Shown: positions 9,401-16,860 of the stretch, piece after piece
How the letters are laid out: the number at the start of each line of letters is the position of its first letter
How positions within the stretch are numbered: the first letter of the stretch is position 1
From: Gammaproteobacteria bacterium
GTDB lineage: Bacteria > Pseudomonadota > Gammaproteobacteria > Nevskiales > Nevskiaceae
Assembly: GCA_022599775.1 (NCBI GenBank)
Contig: JAHZLQ010000064.1
Location: 1 to 38,954, forward strand
DNA: 38,954 nt
Reading direction: 5' to 3'
Notes under the pieces: generated by a model
Told to the model about the DNA's origin: nothing
What the model saw: only the letters and a program-made list of their open reading frames with translations
The model's database searches: none
Program-made: the position numbers and the translations under genes

Positions 9401-9495
9401 GTTCCCACGAAGCCCCTGGGCTTCCGGTACAGGTTTCGCGCCCCGTTAGCCACTCGATCCCGTTGGACCAGCGGCGATGTATTAGTCGTCAACAC
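6445..9495 (-). CDS. TonB-dependent outer-membrane receptor 2
   Basis: A 1016-residue TonB-driven outer-membrane transporter. It has a signal peptide with a long basic n-region, cleaved at about AHA|QE (residue 43), a TonB box MEEVVVTGTS at about 56-65, a plug with IYGSDAVAGVVNFVVD, and a barrel ending in the classic aromatic residue (...RLSKTF). The start is GTG (GTGTTGACG) preceded by CGGGAG. It belongs to the same general class as receptor 1 but is too divergent to be a recent copy. It heads an operon with the CapA-like and HupE-like genes. Promoter B lies at 9842-9905, leaving an unusually long leader of about 340 nt that contains a hairpin just before the start. Confidence 0.95.
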   Translation of the reverse strand: MLTTNTSPLVQRDRVANGARNLYRKPRGFVGTLLLAGIACAHAQEPAATAAEDVVMEEVVVTGTSIQRSDDAALPVTVMSREEMDLRDAGSPVDLLTSLPAVTGVPLNESTQGGAGARGDVASIAMRGLGSGSTLVLLNGRRMAAHGISANENGVPALSVNSNVMPVRGLDRVDVLRDGASSIYGSDAVAGVVNFVVDTNYVGNEIQVQGGFAEIGSGDDRRLTLTHGDYYLNDKMHWISTFDLYDRDATKSADVMGDSNKVDRAPEGFNSLTGRFFDRSSSSAYPAYRIGDSTSTMYLVPTASGAAFSDQVPARDGDFASDYYYDFNVGYALPETTRLNWFNQLDYEVNDHLTVFGELMMYSAESTMVRAPVAYSASSNRNVVLGIDNPWNPYGTRFNPDDPQEITLQSYRFVDNGNETVKIQTHAFRFVLGGRGAINDRWTWESAATFSRSGTRDVSQNAIRESAVLDAISSGSYNPFGYDFGVVDGQVVPTTAYVNSQDSIDPFSQDFIQTGRDILATVDARVTGDLIDMWAGPLQVAIGAEHRWDDYSLTRPQYHGLNYENDLGLDPADNDFMQASPVGNIIGDRTVAAGFIETVIPLVAEYNDVWGIRSLSVGASVRYEEYSDFGGTTNPKFTLDYRPIDQIMIRGSYNEGFRAPSLAAVNYPSRTSVGSYSDPYRQDVTGLPEDGQIQRLQTTTGNSDLAPEESKGYTLGTVVDVPWIDGLRFSVDWFKIEQENIIAAPNANQLRLDDAERLFNATQAALASGVAYEDIDLGSGTDDYAGNALVRRDAVTTDDRANFAAYNEGRPQSEWVAPVGALVETLTPFDNLDSSLIKGYDFNITYDLPSFSWGKVRLSTDWTYLDTFKRLGGADGSSATQLGIDGNARLRGSAALSWTNGAYAAGLSAYYIGEYADTGASISDAVYQELGQPGYVKTVDGVHYWKVDDTVTFNAFASKTFMSDSMLLDGLNLRLGVKNLTDEKPPLTSATSGYDASVYNSVAAGRVWTLRLSKTF

Positions 9496-9526
9496 AAGAA
9501 CTCCCGATCAGTAAATGGTGTCTGCA

Positions 9527-9568
9527 GCGAAGCGTCTCGATGGATCACGACGATCCCCAGCGCTTCGC
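9527..9568 (-). other. structured leader hairpin before TBDR 2
   Basis: GCGAAGCG (9527-9534) pairs perfectly with CGCTTCGC (9561-9568), enclosing a second perfect hairpin, GGATC-N5-GATCC (9542-9556). It ends 32 nt upstream of the GTG start of TBDR 2, inside the predicted 340-nt leader. It could modulate translation or mRNA stability. I recognise no riboswitch class. Confidence 0.35.
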
Positions 9569-9841
9569 AGAAATGCGATCTATTGGACTTCTTCACACAC
9601 ATGAATTCTTGAAAGAAGCACCCTTGATTCCACAAAAACAGTCCCACAAGCCGCTGCTGTCGATTCAAACCCCAAAGCGGCCTGATACGCTTTATTCCTG
9701 ATCCTTCAGGACCAAGAGAAGCTGCGGCTGAGAATCGGAGATTCCCCAATCCCCCGCGAACAATCATTTGATATTCGCGCCTGCTTATCCGCCTTCGCGG
9801 AATCGACCACGAAACAACAGCTTCCTCGATGGCTATCAACC
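9569..9841 (-). other. long 5' leader of TBDR 2, no recognisable gene
   Basis: From the predicted start point of promoter B (about 9835) to the hairpin at 9568 I see no convincing gene. An open frame covers most of it on the minus strand but runs through promoter B and into the TBDR start, and resembles no family known to me. Confidence 0.5.
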
Positions 9842-9905
9842 TTAGTGGGCGCCTTCGGCCGAGACCAATGAAAAGGCCGCCAAGCGGCATAACCGTTCGT
9901 TATGC
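9842..9905 (-). promoter_or_regulatory. LysR-box promoter B, upstream of TBDR 2
   Basis: The palindrome GCATAAC-CGTTC-GTTATGC is at 9887-9905. On the minus strand it is followed after 14 bp by TTCATTGG (9872-9865) and, 19 bp after TTCATT, by CACTAA (9847-9842) and GGT. The right half with its loop nearly matches site A, and the stretch to TTCATT is also similar in sequence, so A and B look like copies of one receptor promoter. Confidence 0.85.
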
Positions 9906-10159
9906 GCATGCACCATCTGCTATCACGACGCCCACTGTTGGAAGGATTCGCTCCACATCGGTGCGCTGTTGGCCGCACAAACCACGCCGACGGACAAAAT
10001 TCGCCGACTCAATCAGCCAATCAGAAACGAGATTCATCGCGTCCGGCGACGAAAACTCTCTAATGCGGTCCGGCATTCGGCGGGCACGCAGAGCGAGGCA
10101 TTCAAAATTACCGCCAGTGCGTACTCCGCAACACACGCGCCAGCCCGACTGCGCCTGCG

Positions 10160-10223
10160 ACATAACTCACAGTTATGGCGACCCCGCATCTATTCATTGG
10201 CCCTCAGGCACGGGCCTACCTAT
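10160..10223 (+). promoter_or_regulatory. LysR-box promoter C, upstream of the RND pump
   Basis: CATAAC-TCACA-GTTATG (10161-10177) is followed on the plus strand by TTCATTGG (10193-10200) and, after 19 bp from TTCATT, by ACCTAT (10218-10223). Spacing equals that of the other sites when the arms are counted as seven bases. It is divergent from promoter B, with about 255 bp between the two palindromes, and leaves a leader of about 87 nt. Confidence 0.8.
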
Positions 10224-10316
10224 CTTCCACGAAGCTCAATTATGTAAGGCTGGACGGGAATTCATCCCGATCCGTGCCACCGCCTCCGTTTCTCGGGTTA
10301 TCTCCCGGACCACTCG

Positions 10317-11426
10317 ATGCGTTCCAGCCTGCTTCTCTATTCGATGCCACTCATTGCGGGGCTCCAGCTGCTGGCCGGATGCTCCTCCGGCGGCAATGCC
10401 TCGGTGACACCACCGGCAGCCCAGACCGCACAGCCCGTTGAGGTGATGAAGATCACGCGGCGCGATCTGGTGCAGACCTTGAGCCTGGTGGGCACGGTGA
10501 TGCCCAACGAGTCCGCGCAGATCCAGTCCGAGATCGCCGGCGTCGTGCAGCGGATCGACTTCACCGAAGGCCAGCAGGTTCGCTCAGGCGAGGTTCTGCT
10601 CAAGATCGAGGACAGCGAACTGGTTGCTCAGGAAGCGCAGGCCGAGGTGGCGTACGAACTGGCGCGCATTACCCTTGAACGGGTTCGGGATCTGAGCAAG
10701 TCACGCAATGCTTCACAAGCCGACCTCGATCGCTCGACCGCGGAGTTTAACAGCGCGCGAGTAGAGCTTGCGCTGGTGCGCAGCCGCCTTGCGAAAACCG
10801 AGGTCAAGGCGCCATTCAACGGCGTGGTCGGCGCCCGTTCGATTTCGCCGGGCGATTACGTCAATACGCAGACCGGCATCACCACGGTGGATGACCTGAG
10901 CCCACTCAAGGTCGCATTCGAGGTGCCGGAGCGTTATCTGCACAAGGTCCGCGCAGGCACCGCCTTCGCGCTGCGCTCCGACGGCTCCGGCTCCGCTGCG
11001 GACGCAGCGACCACCGGCAAGGTGTACTTCGTCAGTTCGGCCGTGAATCGGGACACCCGCTCCAGTCTGGTCAAGGGCGTGCTCGACAACGCGCCCGACG
11101 CCCTCAGGCCGGGCATGTTCGCCAATATCGAACTGGTGCTCGACGTGCGCAAACAGACACTGACGGTGCCGGAAGCATCGATCCTGAATTCGACACAGGG
11201 TCCGCAGATCGTGCTCGCGCGCCCGAACGGCGACGACTACACCGCCGCGTTCATCGCGGTCGAGCTCGGTCTGCGCAGCGAGGGCCTGGTGGAAGTCCGG
11301 GCCAGCGAAAACCTTGAGAATCAGTCCGTCGTGACCGCGGGCGTCGGTGCCCTCGCGCTGTATCCGGACAGCCCGCTGTCACCCCGCCCGGCGGTTCAGG
11401 CTTACAGCGCAATTTCGCAGCACTGA
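10317..11426 (+). CDS. RND efflux periplasmic adaptor lipoprotein (membrane fusion protein)
   Basis: A 369-residue adaptor that would bridge an inner-membrane RND permease and an outer-membrane channel. A lipoprotein signal with lipobox LLAGC puts the lipidated cysteine at residue 22. A biotinyl-lipoyl-like half motif follows (IQSEIAGVVQRIDFTEGQQVRSGEVLLKI region, about 65-100), then an alpha-hairpin, the second lipoyl half (TEVKAPFNGVVGARSISPGDYV region) and a beta-barrel domain. This is the MexA/AcrA/VexC-type order and length. The permease gene starts 4 nt after the stop, so the two are co-translated. No outer-membrane factor gene is present, so the pump must use a TolC-type channel encoded elsewhere. 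The Shine-Dalgarno before the ATG is weak; a second ATG at 10344 would shorten the signal peptide too much. Confidence 0.92.
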   Translation: MRSSLLLYSMPLIAGLQLLAGCSSGGNASVTPPAAQTAQPVEVMKITRRDLVQTLSLVGTVMPNESAQIQSEIAGVVQRIDFTEGQQVRSGEVLLKIEDSELVAQEAQAEVAYELARITLERVRDLSKSRNASQADLDRSTAEFNSARVELALVRSRLAKTEVKAPFNGVVGARSISPGDYVNTQTGITTVDDLSPLKVAFEVPERYLHKVRAGTAFALRSDGSGSAADAATTGKVYFVSSAVNRDTRSSLVKGVLDNAPDALRPGMFANIELVLDVRKQTLTVPEASILNSTQGPQIVLARPNGDDYTAAFIAVELGLRSEGLVEVRASENLENQSVVTAGVGALALYPDSPLSPRPAVQAYSAISQH

Positions 11427-11430
11427 CGAC

Positions 11431-14400
11431 ATGGTGCTCTCCGAGATTTCAGTCCGGCGCCCGATCATCTGCATCGTCGTCGCATTGCTGATCGTCATCG
11501 TCGGCCTGCTGCGCTTCAGCGAACTGCCGGTGCGCGAATATCCGGAGGTCGATCGGCCGACGGTGTCGGTGCAGACCGAATACGTCGGTGCATCCGCCCA
11601 GGTCGTCGAGAGCAAGATCTCCGAACCGCTGGAAAAGGAAATCTCCGCCATCGAGGGCATCCGCCTGATTCGCTCGACCTCGAACGAACAGGAATCGCGA
11701 ATCTCGATCGAATTCAAGCTTGACCGCGACATCGACGAGGCCGCCAACGATGTTCGTGACCGCGTCAGTCGCGTCAGTCTGCCGCAGGATGTGGATCCGC
11801 CACAGGTCACGAAATCCGATCCCGACTCCTCGCCGGTGATGACGATCTCGTTCAACTCCGAGGTCTACAGCCGGCTCGAAATCGTGGAACTGCTGGAGCG
11901 GTTCGTGGTTCCGCGCGTGCAGACGGTACCCGGCGTCGGTTCGGTGCGCATCGACGGCCCGCGCTTCGCGATGCGTCTATGGATCGACAGCGACCGGCTC
12001 GCCGCCTACGGCTTGACGGTTTCGGATATCGAACGTGCCCTGCAGCTGCAGAACATCGAGGTACCGAGCGGCCGTATCGAGTCCAATGCGCGTGAGTTCC
12101 CGGTGCGGCTGCTCGGCAGCCTGCAGGAAACCTCGGAGTTCGAAAACCTGGTATTGGCATCGCGCGGCAACTATCACGTCAAGTTCAGCGACGTGGGCCG
12201 GGTCGAGCTCGGCGCCGAGAACTACCGCTCCGACACCATGTTCATGGGGCGCCCGACCGTCGGCGTGCGGGTCATGCGTCAGTCGCAGGCCAATCTTCTG
12301 GAGCTGATCGACGGCGTCAAGGCGCTGCTCCCCACGCTTGCTCAGGATCTTCCGGCCGGGATCAACATCCAGGTCAGCAAAGACGATTCGGTCTACGTCA
12401 GCCGATCTGTCGAGGCGGTCTTCAAGACGCTCTACGAGGCGGTGGTGCTGGTCATACTGATGATCTTCCTGTTTCTGCGGAACTGGCGTGCCACGCTGGT
12501 TCCGCTGCTGGCGATCCCGGTGTCGATCATCGGTTCGGTTGCGATCATTGCCTCGCTGGGTTTCTCGATCAATGTGCTGACGCTGCTCGCCTGCGTGCTC
12601 GCGATCGGTTTGGTGGTCGACGACGCCATCGTGATGCTGGAAAACATCTATCGCCGCATCGAAGAGGGCACACCACCGATCTATGCGGCGATTCTCGGCG
12701 CCCGCCAGGTCACTTTCGCGATCATCGCCACCACGCTGACGCTGGCCGCCGTATTCCTGCCGGTGGCGTTTCAGTCCGGGCAGATCGGGCGATTGTTCTA
12801 CGAATTCGGCATTACCCTGGCGGTGTCGGTGCTGGTCTCCGCCTTCGTCGCGTTGACGCTGACGCCCATGCTGTGCGCGCGCATGCTCAAGGCGCCGGGC
12901 GCCAGGGGCCACGGCTGGTTCTATGACAAGACCGAGCCAGCCTTCGTATGGCTCAACCGCCGCTTCGAGGGGTTGCTCAAAGGCGCCTTTCATCACAAAG
13001 GCCTGGTCCTCGGCGCCTGTGTCGGCTTCGTTGCGCTCGGCGGATTCCTCTACACGCAGCTCGCGCGCGAACTGGTTCCCACCGAGGATCGCGGCATTCT
13101 GACCGCGACCATCATCGCGCCGGTCGGATCGACACCGGCCTATGTACGGCATTACTCCACGCAGATCGAACAGGCGATCCTCGATCTGCCGGAAATCGAC
13201 CGCACGTTCCACCGGGTCAGCGATGACGAGGCCTATGTCACCGGCACGCTCAAGCCCTGGGAAGAACGCGAACGCAGCACTCAGGAAATCATCGCCGCAC
13301 TCCGCGCGGAGTTTCGCCGCAACATGACCGGCGTGCAGATCAACGTCGCCACTTCGCGCCCGTTCGGCGGCGTCGGCGGCCGCCGCGGCGCCAGCGCCGT
13401 GCAGCTGGTGCTGCAAGGTGCCGACTTCGACGTGCTGCAACGCTCCGGCGAAGCCATACTTGCGCAAGCGCGCAGCAGCCCGCTGTTCGGCAACACACGT
13501 CTGGATCCGTCGCCGACGAAACCGCAGATCGACGTGAAGATCGACCGCGCCAAGGCCGCCGCGCTGCAGGTTTCGGTCGGTGAAGTCGCCGCCACGCTGG
13601 AGACGATGCTGGGCAGCCGACGCGTCACCGAATTCCAGCGCGGCAACCAGCAATACGACGTCATCCTGCAGATGGAAAACGCCCGGCGGGCCACGCCTCA
13701 GGACCTGGCGCGCCTCTACGTGCATTCCGCCAACGGCGGCACGGTGCAGCTGAGCAGCCTGGTCGACTGGACGGAATCATCGGTACCTGAAGGCTATCCA
13801 CACTTCAATCGCCTGCGTGCGGTGACGCTGTCTGCGCAGCTCGGAGAAGGTGTGGCGATCGGTGATGGCATCGACTTTCTTCAGCGCGTCGCCCGCGACG
13901 AACTGCCGGCCGGCTACTCCTACTCCTGGGACGGGCAGGCGCGCGAATTCGTCGAAGGTGCCAGCGATACGACCGCGCTGTTCGGCCTGGCCCTGCTGTT
14001 CACGTTTCTGATCCTGGCCGCCCAGTTCGAATCCTGGGTGCACCCGATCACGATATTCACCGGCGTACTGCTCGCGATCGCCGGCGGCATCACGGTGTTG
14101 TATTGCACGCGTTACTGGGGCGTGCCGATGACCGACAGCCTGTTCTCGCGCTTCGGCCTGATCATGCTGATCGGCCTGGTGGCCAAGAACGGAATCCTGA
14201 TTGTCGAGTTCGCCAACCAGCTCCAGATCGAGCGTGGATTCAATGCGACCCAGGCCGCCATGGAAGCGGCCATCCTGCGCTTCCGCCCGATCCTGATGAC
14301 CTCGATTTCAACCGTGCTTGGCGCCGTACCGATCGCGATCAGCGACGGCGCGGGTGCCGAAACCCGCAATCCGCTCGGGCTGGTTGTCGTTGGCGGCCTC

Positions 14401-14580
14401 ACGCTCTCTACGTTTCTCACGCTGCTGGTGATTCCGATCATCTACGTACTGATGGATCGGCTGTGTCATCGCCTCACGGGCGCCAACAGCACCGCCGGGC
14501 TGAAACAGGCGGACGACATCCGCCTGGAACTGACCCAATTACGCGACGCCGAGCGTCTCGAAGCGGCTCCGCCGCGATAG
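11431..14580 (+). CDS. RND-family inner-membrane efflux permease
   Basis: A 1049-residue proton-driven transporter with the full RND plan: a TM1 region (RRPIICIVVALLIVIVGLLRF region), a first large periplasmic loop, TM2-6, TM7, a second loop and TM8-12. TM4 carries the proton-relay aspartate pair in GLVVDDAIVMLENIYRR. The protein opens with the typical LSEISVRRPI and matches the MexF/AcrB/VexD group in length. I chose the ATG at 11431 over the open-frame start at 11347, because that would overlap the adaptor gene by 80 nt and add a non-membrane extension. The substrate cannot be read from sequence. Placement under the shared LysR-box promoter suggests it exports a toxic peptide, a breakdown product or excess amino acid met during catabolism. 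Confidence 0.95.
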   Translation: MVLSEISVRRPIICIVVALLIVIVGLLRFSELPVREYPEVDRPTVSVQTEYVGASAQVVESKISEPLEKEISAIEGIRLIRSTSNEQESRISIEFKLDRDIDEAANDVRDRVSRVSLPQDVDPPQVTKSDPDSSPVMTISFNSEVYSRLEIVELLERFVVPRVQTVPGVGSVRIDGPRFAMRLWIDSDRLAAYGLTVSDIERALQLQNIEVPSGRIESNAREFPVRLLGSLQETSEFENLVLASRGNYHVKFSDVGRVELGAENYRSDTMFMGRPTVGVRVMRQSQANLLELIDGVKALLPTLAQDLPAGINIQVSKDDSVYVSRSVEAVFKTLYEAVVLVILMIFLFLRNWRATLVPLLAIPVSIIGSVAIIASLGFSINVLTLLACVLAIGLVVDDAIVMLENIYRRIEEGTPPIYAAILGARQVTFAIIATTLTLAAVFLPVAFQSGQIGRLFYEFGITLAVSVLVSAFVALTLTPMLCARMLKAPGARGHGWFYDKTEPAFVWLNRRFEGLLKGAFHHKGLVLGACVGFVALGGFLYTQLARELVPTEDRGILTATIIAPVGSTPAYVRHYSTQIEQAILDLPEIDRTFHRVSDDEAYVTGTLKPWEERERSTQEIIAALRAEFRRNMTGVQINVATSRPFGGVGGRRGASAVQLVLQGADFDVLQRSGEAILAQARSSPLFGNTRLDPSPTKPQIDVKIDRAKAAALQVSVGEVAATLETMLGSRRVTEFQRGNQQYDVILQMENARRATPQDLARLYVHSANGGTVQLSSLVDWTESSVPEGYPHFNRLRAVTLSAQLGEGVAIGDGIDFLQRVARDELPAGYSYSWDGQAREFVEGASDTTALFGLALLFTFLILAAQFESWVHPITIFTGVLLAIAGGITVLYCTRYWGVPMTDSLFSRFGLIMLIGLVAKNGILIVEFANQLQIERGFNATQAAMEAAILRFRPILMTSISTVLGAVPIAISDGAGAETRNPLGLVVVGGLTLSTFLTLLVIPIIYVLMDRLCHRLTGANSTAGLKQADDIRLELTQLRDAERLEAAPPR

Positions 14581-14601
14581 CCGGCGGCTCAACGAGCGGA
14601 G

Positions 14602-15534
14602 CTAGGCCGCTTCGGTTCCGACGCCCTGAAGCGCATCGATCAATTCCCGCGACACGCCCTCGACGCACTGCAGGAAGGTTTTCTGCACGCTGTTGAGCGG
14701 ACCGTCGATGCGGTAGGCCGCATACAGCCTGACTGGGAAGTTCGGGACCACCGTCCTGATCTGCACATCGGGGCCCGCCGAGACCGCGGTGAACGGATCG
14801 ACCAGCGCCAGCCCCTCTCCGGCACAGACGAGTTCCTTGGCGATCTGGTAGGTCTGGACCCAGGTGGTGATGCGCGGCGCTGGCGTCAGGCGTTCCAGGT
14901 AAGCCTGGAGCTGGCGCCCCAGACTGTCCATGGTGGCAATGCCGACCAGCTGGGAACCGGCGATCCAGTCGATTCCGATCGGCTGGACCGACTCCATCTT
15001 GGGCCAGGTTCCCGGCGGTGCGATCAAGGCGAGCGAACCGATGCACAGGGGCTCGCAGCGCACATCGGGATGATTCAGCTCTTGCAGCGTCAGGCCGATA
15101 TCGGTCTCGCGCAGCAGGATGGACGTGAGCATTTCGCGCGAATGCTGCGTCGACAGTTCAATGGCGGTATTGCCGAAATTTTGTCGGAGGCGGGTGATCG
15201 ACTTCGGTACGATCGAGTTCGCCAGCGTCGGCGTGCTCACCGCGCGCAGCACGTACTTGCCAGCCTGTGCAACGTTCGATGCCAGGCGCTGAAGATCACG
15301 CAGCTCGTCGGAGATACGTTCGATCTGCCCTTTCAGCAGCATGCTTTCAGGCGTGAGATGCAGCCGTCCCTTGGCCCGCACGAACAGTGCGAAGCCGAGG
15401 CGGCGTTCGGCCTGTTGCAACAGTTTGGTCGCGGCGGGTTGCGAAATGTTGAGGATGGACGCCGCCCCGGTCAGCGTTCCGGCTTCCATGATGGCTTGAA
15501 ATACTTCGATATGACGAAGGCGCATAGCTGGCAT
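14602..15534 (-). CDS. LysR-type transcriptional regulator, likely master regulator of the window
   Basis: About 310 residues. The N-terminal winged helix-turn-helix is clear (MRLRHIEVFQAIMEAGTLTG, then AASILNISQPAATKLLQQAE), followed by a linker helix and a LysR substrate-binding domain. The open frame begins at 15594, but the second ATG of the ATGGATATG pair, at 15534, is best placed after AGGATGG. It is transcribed in the same direction as the dgcN-dgcA pair and follows it after about 330 nt; it is tail-to-tail with the RND permease (21 nt gap). In the published D-glutamate pathway a regulator named DgcR activates dgcN and dgcA, so this may be its counterpart. The seven T-N11-A boxes in the window are the type of site that LysR proteins bind, and this is the only regulator gene seen. 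I find no such box upstream of it, so its own expression may be constitutive or come by readthrough. Confidence 0.9.
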   Translation of the reverse strand: MPAMRLRHIEVFQAIMEAGTLTGAASILNISQPAATKLLQQAERRLGFALFVRAKGRLHLTPESMLLKGQIERISDELRDLQRLASNVAQAGKYVLRAVSTPTLANSIVPKSITRLRQNFGNTAIELSTQHSREMLTSILLRETDIGLTLQELNHPDVRCEPLCIGSLALIAPPGTWPKMESVQPIGIDWIAGSQLVGIATMDSLGRQLQAYLERLTPAPRITTWVQTYQIAKELVCAGEGLALVDPFTAVSAGPDVQIRTVVPNFPVRLYAAYRIDGPLNSVQKTFLQCVEGVSRELIDALQGVGTEAA

Positions 15535-15867
15535 ATCCATCCTGTCTGGGCGGGAATCGTACGTCGCGAATCCCGTTGTGTTGTCACCCGGCAATCAGAC
15601 TGCGAGGTCGCAGATTTCATGCCAGTGTCACAAGCACCCTAACAGCCATGCCACAAGCGGCCTCCCCGCAGAATGAATCTGCTGCGACATGGCCGTCCTC
15701 TCCCCACCGCTCGCATTCGCGAGCGCCCTCCCCTTCTCCCGCAAGCGGGCGAGGGTAGGTCGGCATCACGACGCGCAGGATTCATTTTCCGGGGTGCCTC
15801 TGCCGGCATGGCCGTTAACAGCAAGGTCGCCCTGTACCGCTCGCCGGTCGCGGCGGAACGACTCGGC
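15535..15867. other. intergenic region between dgcA-like gene and LysR gene
   Basis: About 330 nt that should hold the regulator's own promoter. I see no T-N11-A box of the regulon type and no clear -35/-10 pair. The dispersed repeat at 15729-15783 and CATGGCCGT sequences on either side of it (near 15690 and 15808) are the only structure found. Confidence 0.5.
15729..15783 (-). repeat. REP-like dispersed repeat, copy 2 (inverted relative to copy 1)
   Basis: The reverse complement of this stretch matches 3588-3642 closely, including the CCGACCTACCCTCGCCCGC core and the CCCGC-TT-GCGGG hairpin. It lies 85-140 nt past the dgcA-like stop codon and may act as a transcript end or stabiliser. Confidence 0.6.
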
Positions 15868-16860
15868 TCAGGCGTTTTCGCCCCAGAATCCCGCTTGCGG
15901 CGGGAGCAGCTGACCATCCCTGAACGACACACCACCGGGACGGTCCTGCGCCAGCAGGATCGGGCCGTCCAGATCGACGAACGCCGCATGCCGGGCGATA
16001 TGAAACGCCGGCACGATGTCGAGAGAGGTCGAGACCATGCAGCCCGACATGATCGTGAATCCGGCTGCCTGCGCGGACTCGAGCAGCTTCAGCGCCTCGG
16101 TCAGCCCACCGGTCTTTTCAAGCTTGATGTTCACCGCCTGATAGCGGCTACGCAGACGCGGCAGGTCCTCGCTGACGTGACATGACTCGTCGGCACACAC
16201 CGGCACCGACAGATTCAGACCTTCAAGACCTTCGTCCGCATCGGCCGGCAGCGGCTGTTCGAGCAGGTCCACGCGCAGGGCTTCCAGCGTGGGCGCCAAT
16301 GATTTGAGCAGTTCGAGGCTCCAGCTTTCGTTTGGGTCCACGATCAGCCGCGCCTCGGGCAAGATCTCCCGCACGGCGCGCACTTGCGCCTCCGGCTGGC
16401 TCGCGTCGACCTTGATCTTGATCAGACCGCCGTCGTCCAGCTTGGCCGCCGCCTCCGACATGGCTTGCGGCGTGTCGAGACTGATCGTCAGCGCGCTCTG
16501 CAATGGTGGCAATGACGGCTGGCCGAGCTGTGCCGTCACCGGAACACCCGAGATTCGCGCAGACAGGTCCCACAGCGCGCAATCGACCGCGCAGCGTGCG
16601 GCGCCCGGCGGCATCAGTTCTTCGAGGTCGGCCCGCGACGCGCCCGCGGCGATGGCGCCGGCCATGCGCTGGATAGTTTCGACGACCGTCCGCGTGGTTT
16701 CACCATATCGCGCGTACGGCACCGCTTCGCCCCGCGCACGGACGCCGGCTTCCACGATTTCCACCACCACCACCTCGGCGGCCGTCTTGACGCCGCGCGA
16801 GATGCGAAACGGTACCAGCAACGGCCAGCTTTCGACGCTTACTTTCAGTTCCCGCAGCAT
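15868..16860 (-). CDS. dgcA: enolase-superfamily racemase/epimerase, DgcA-like (N-acetyl-D-glutamate racemase)
   Basis: About 330 residues of the muconate cycloisomerase/dipeptide-epimerase branch of the enolase superfamily. Catalytic KxK is at about 148-150 (LIKIKVD), metal ligands are D175 (VDPNES), E201 (LLEQPL) and D224 (CADES), and the opposite-face lysine is at about 246 (NIKLEK). These residues allow proton abstraction from either face of an alpha carbon, giving racemisation or epimerisation. By sequence alone it could be an L-Ala-D/L-Glu epimerase. Its overlap with a DUF1611/dgcN gene matches the published dgcN-dgcA pair, where DgcA converts N-acetyl-D-Glu to N-acetyl-L-Glu. The start at 16860 overlaps the dgcN stop by 16 nt, implying translational coupling; the frame stays open to 16914. 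Confidence 0.85.
   Translation of the reverse strand: MLRELKVSVESWPLLVPFRISRGVKTAAEVVVVEIVEAGVRARGEAVPYARYGETTRTVVETIQRMAGAIAAGASRADLEELMPPGAARCAVDCALWDLSARISGVPVTAQLGQPSLPPLQSALTISLDTPQAMSEAAAKLDDGGLIKIKVDASQPEAQVRAVREILPEARLIVDPNESWSLELLKSLAPTLEALRVDLLEQPLPADADEGLEGLNLSVPVCADESCHVSEDLPRLRSRYQAVNIKLEKTGGLTEALKLLESAQAAGFTIMSGCMVSTSLDIVPAFHIARHAAFVDLDGPILLAQDRPGGVSFRDGQLLPPQAGFWGENA

Noticed and set aside
9489-9890. 133-codon open frame upstream of TBDR 2
   Set aside because: It would run through promoter B and into the TBDR 2 start, has no family resemblance and no convincing ribosome-binding site.
15868-16860. Muconate cycloisomerase of aromatic degradation
   Set aside because: No aromatic pathway gene is near, and the KxK/K arrangement with an adjacent DUF1611 gene fits a racemase or epimerase.
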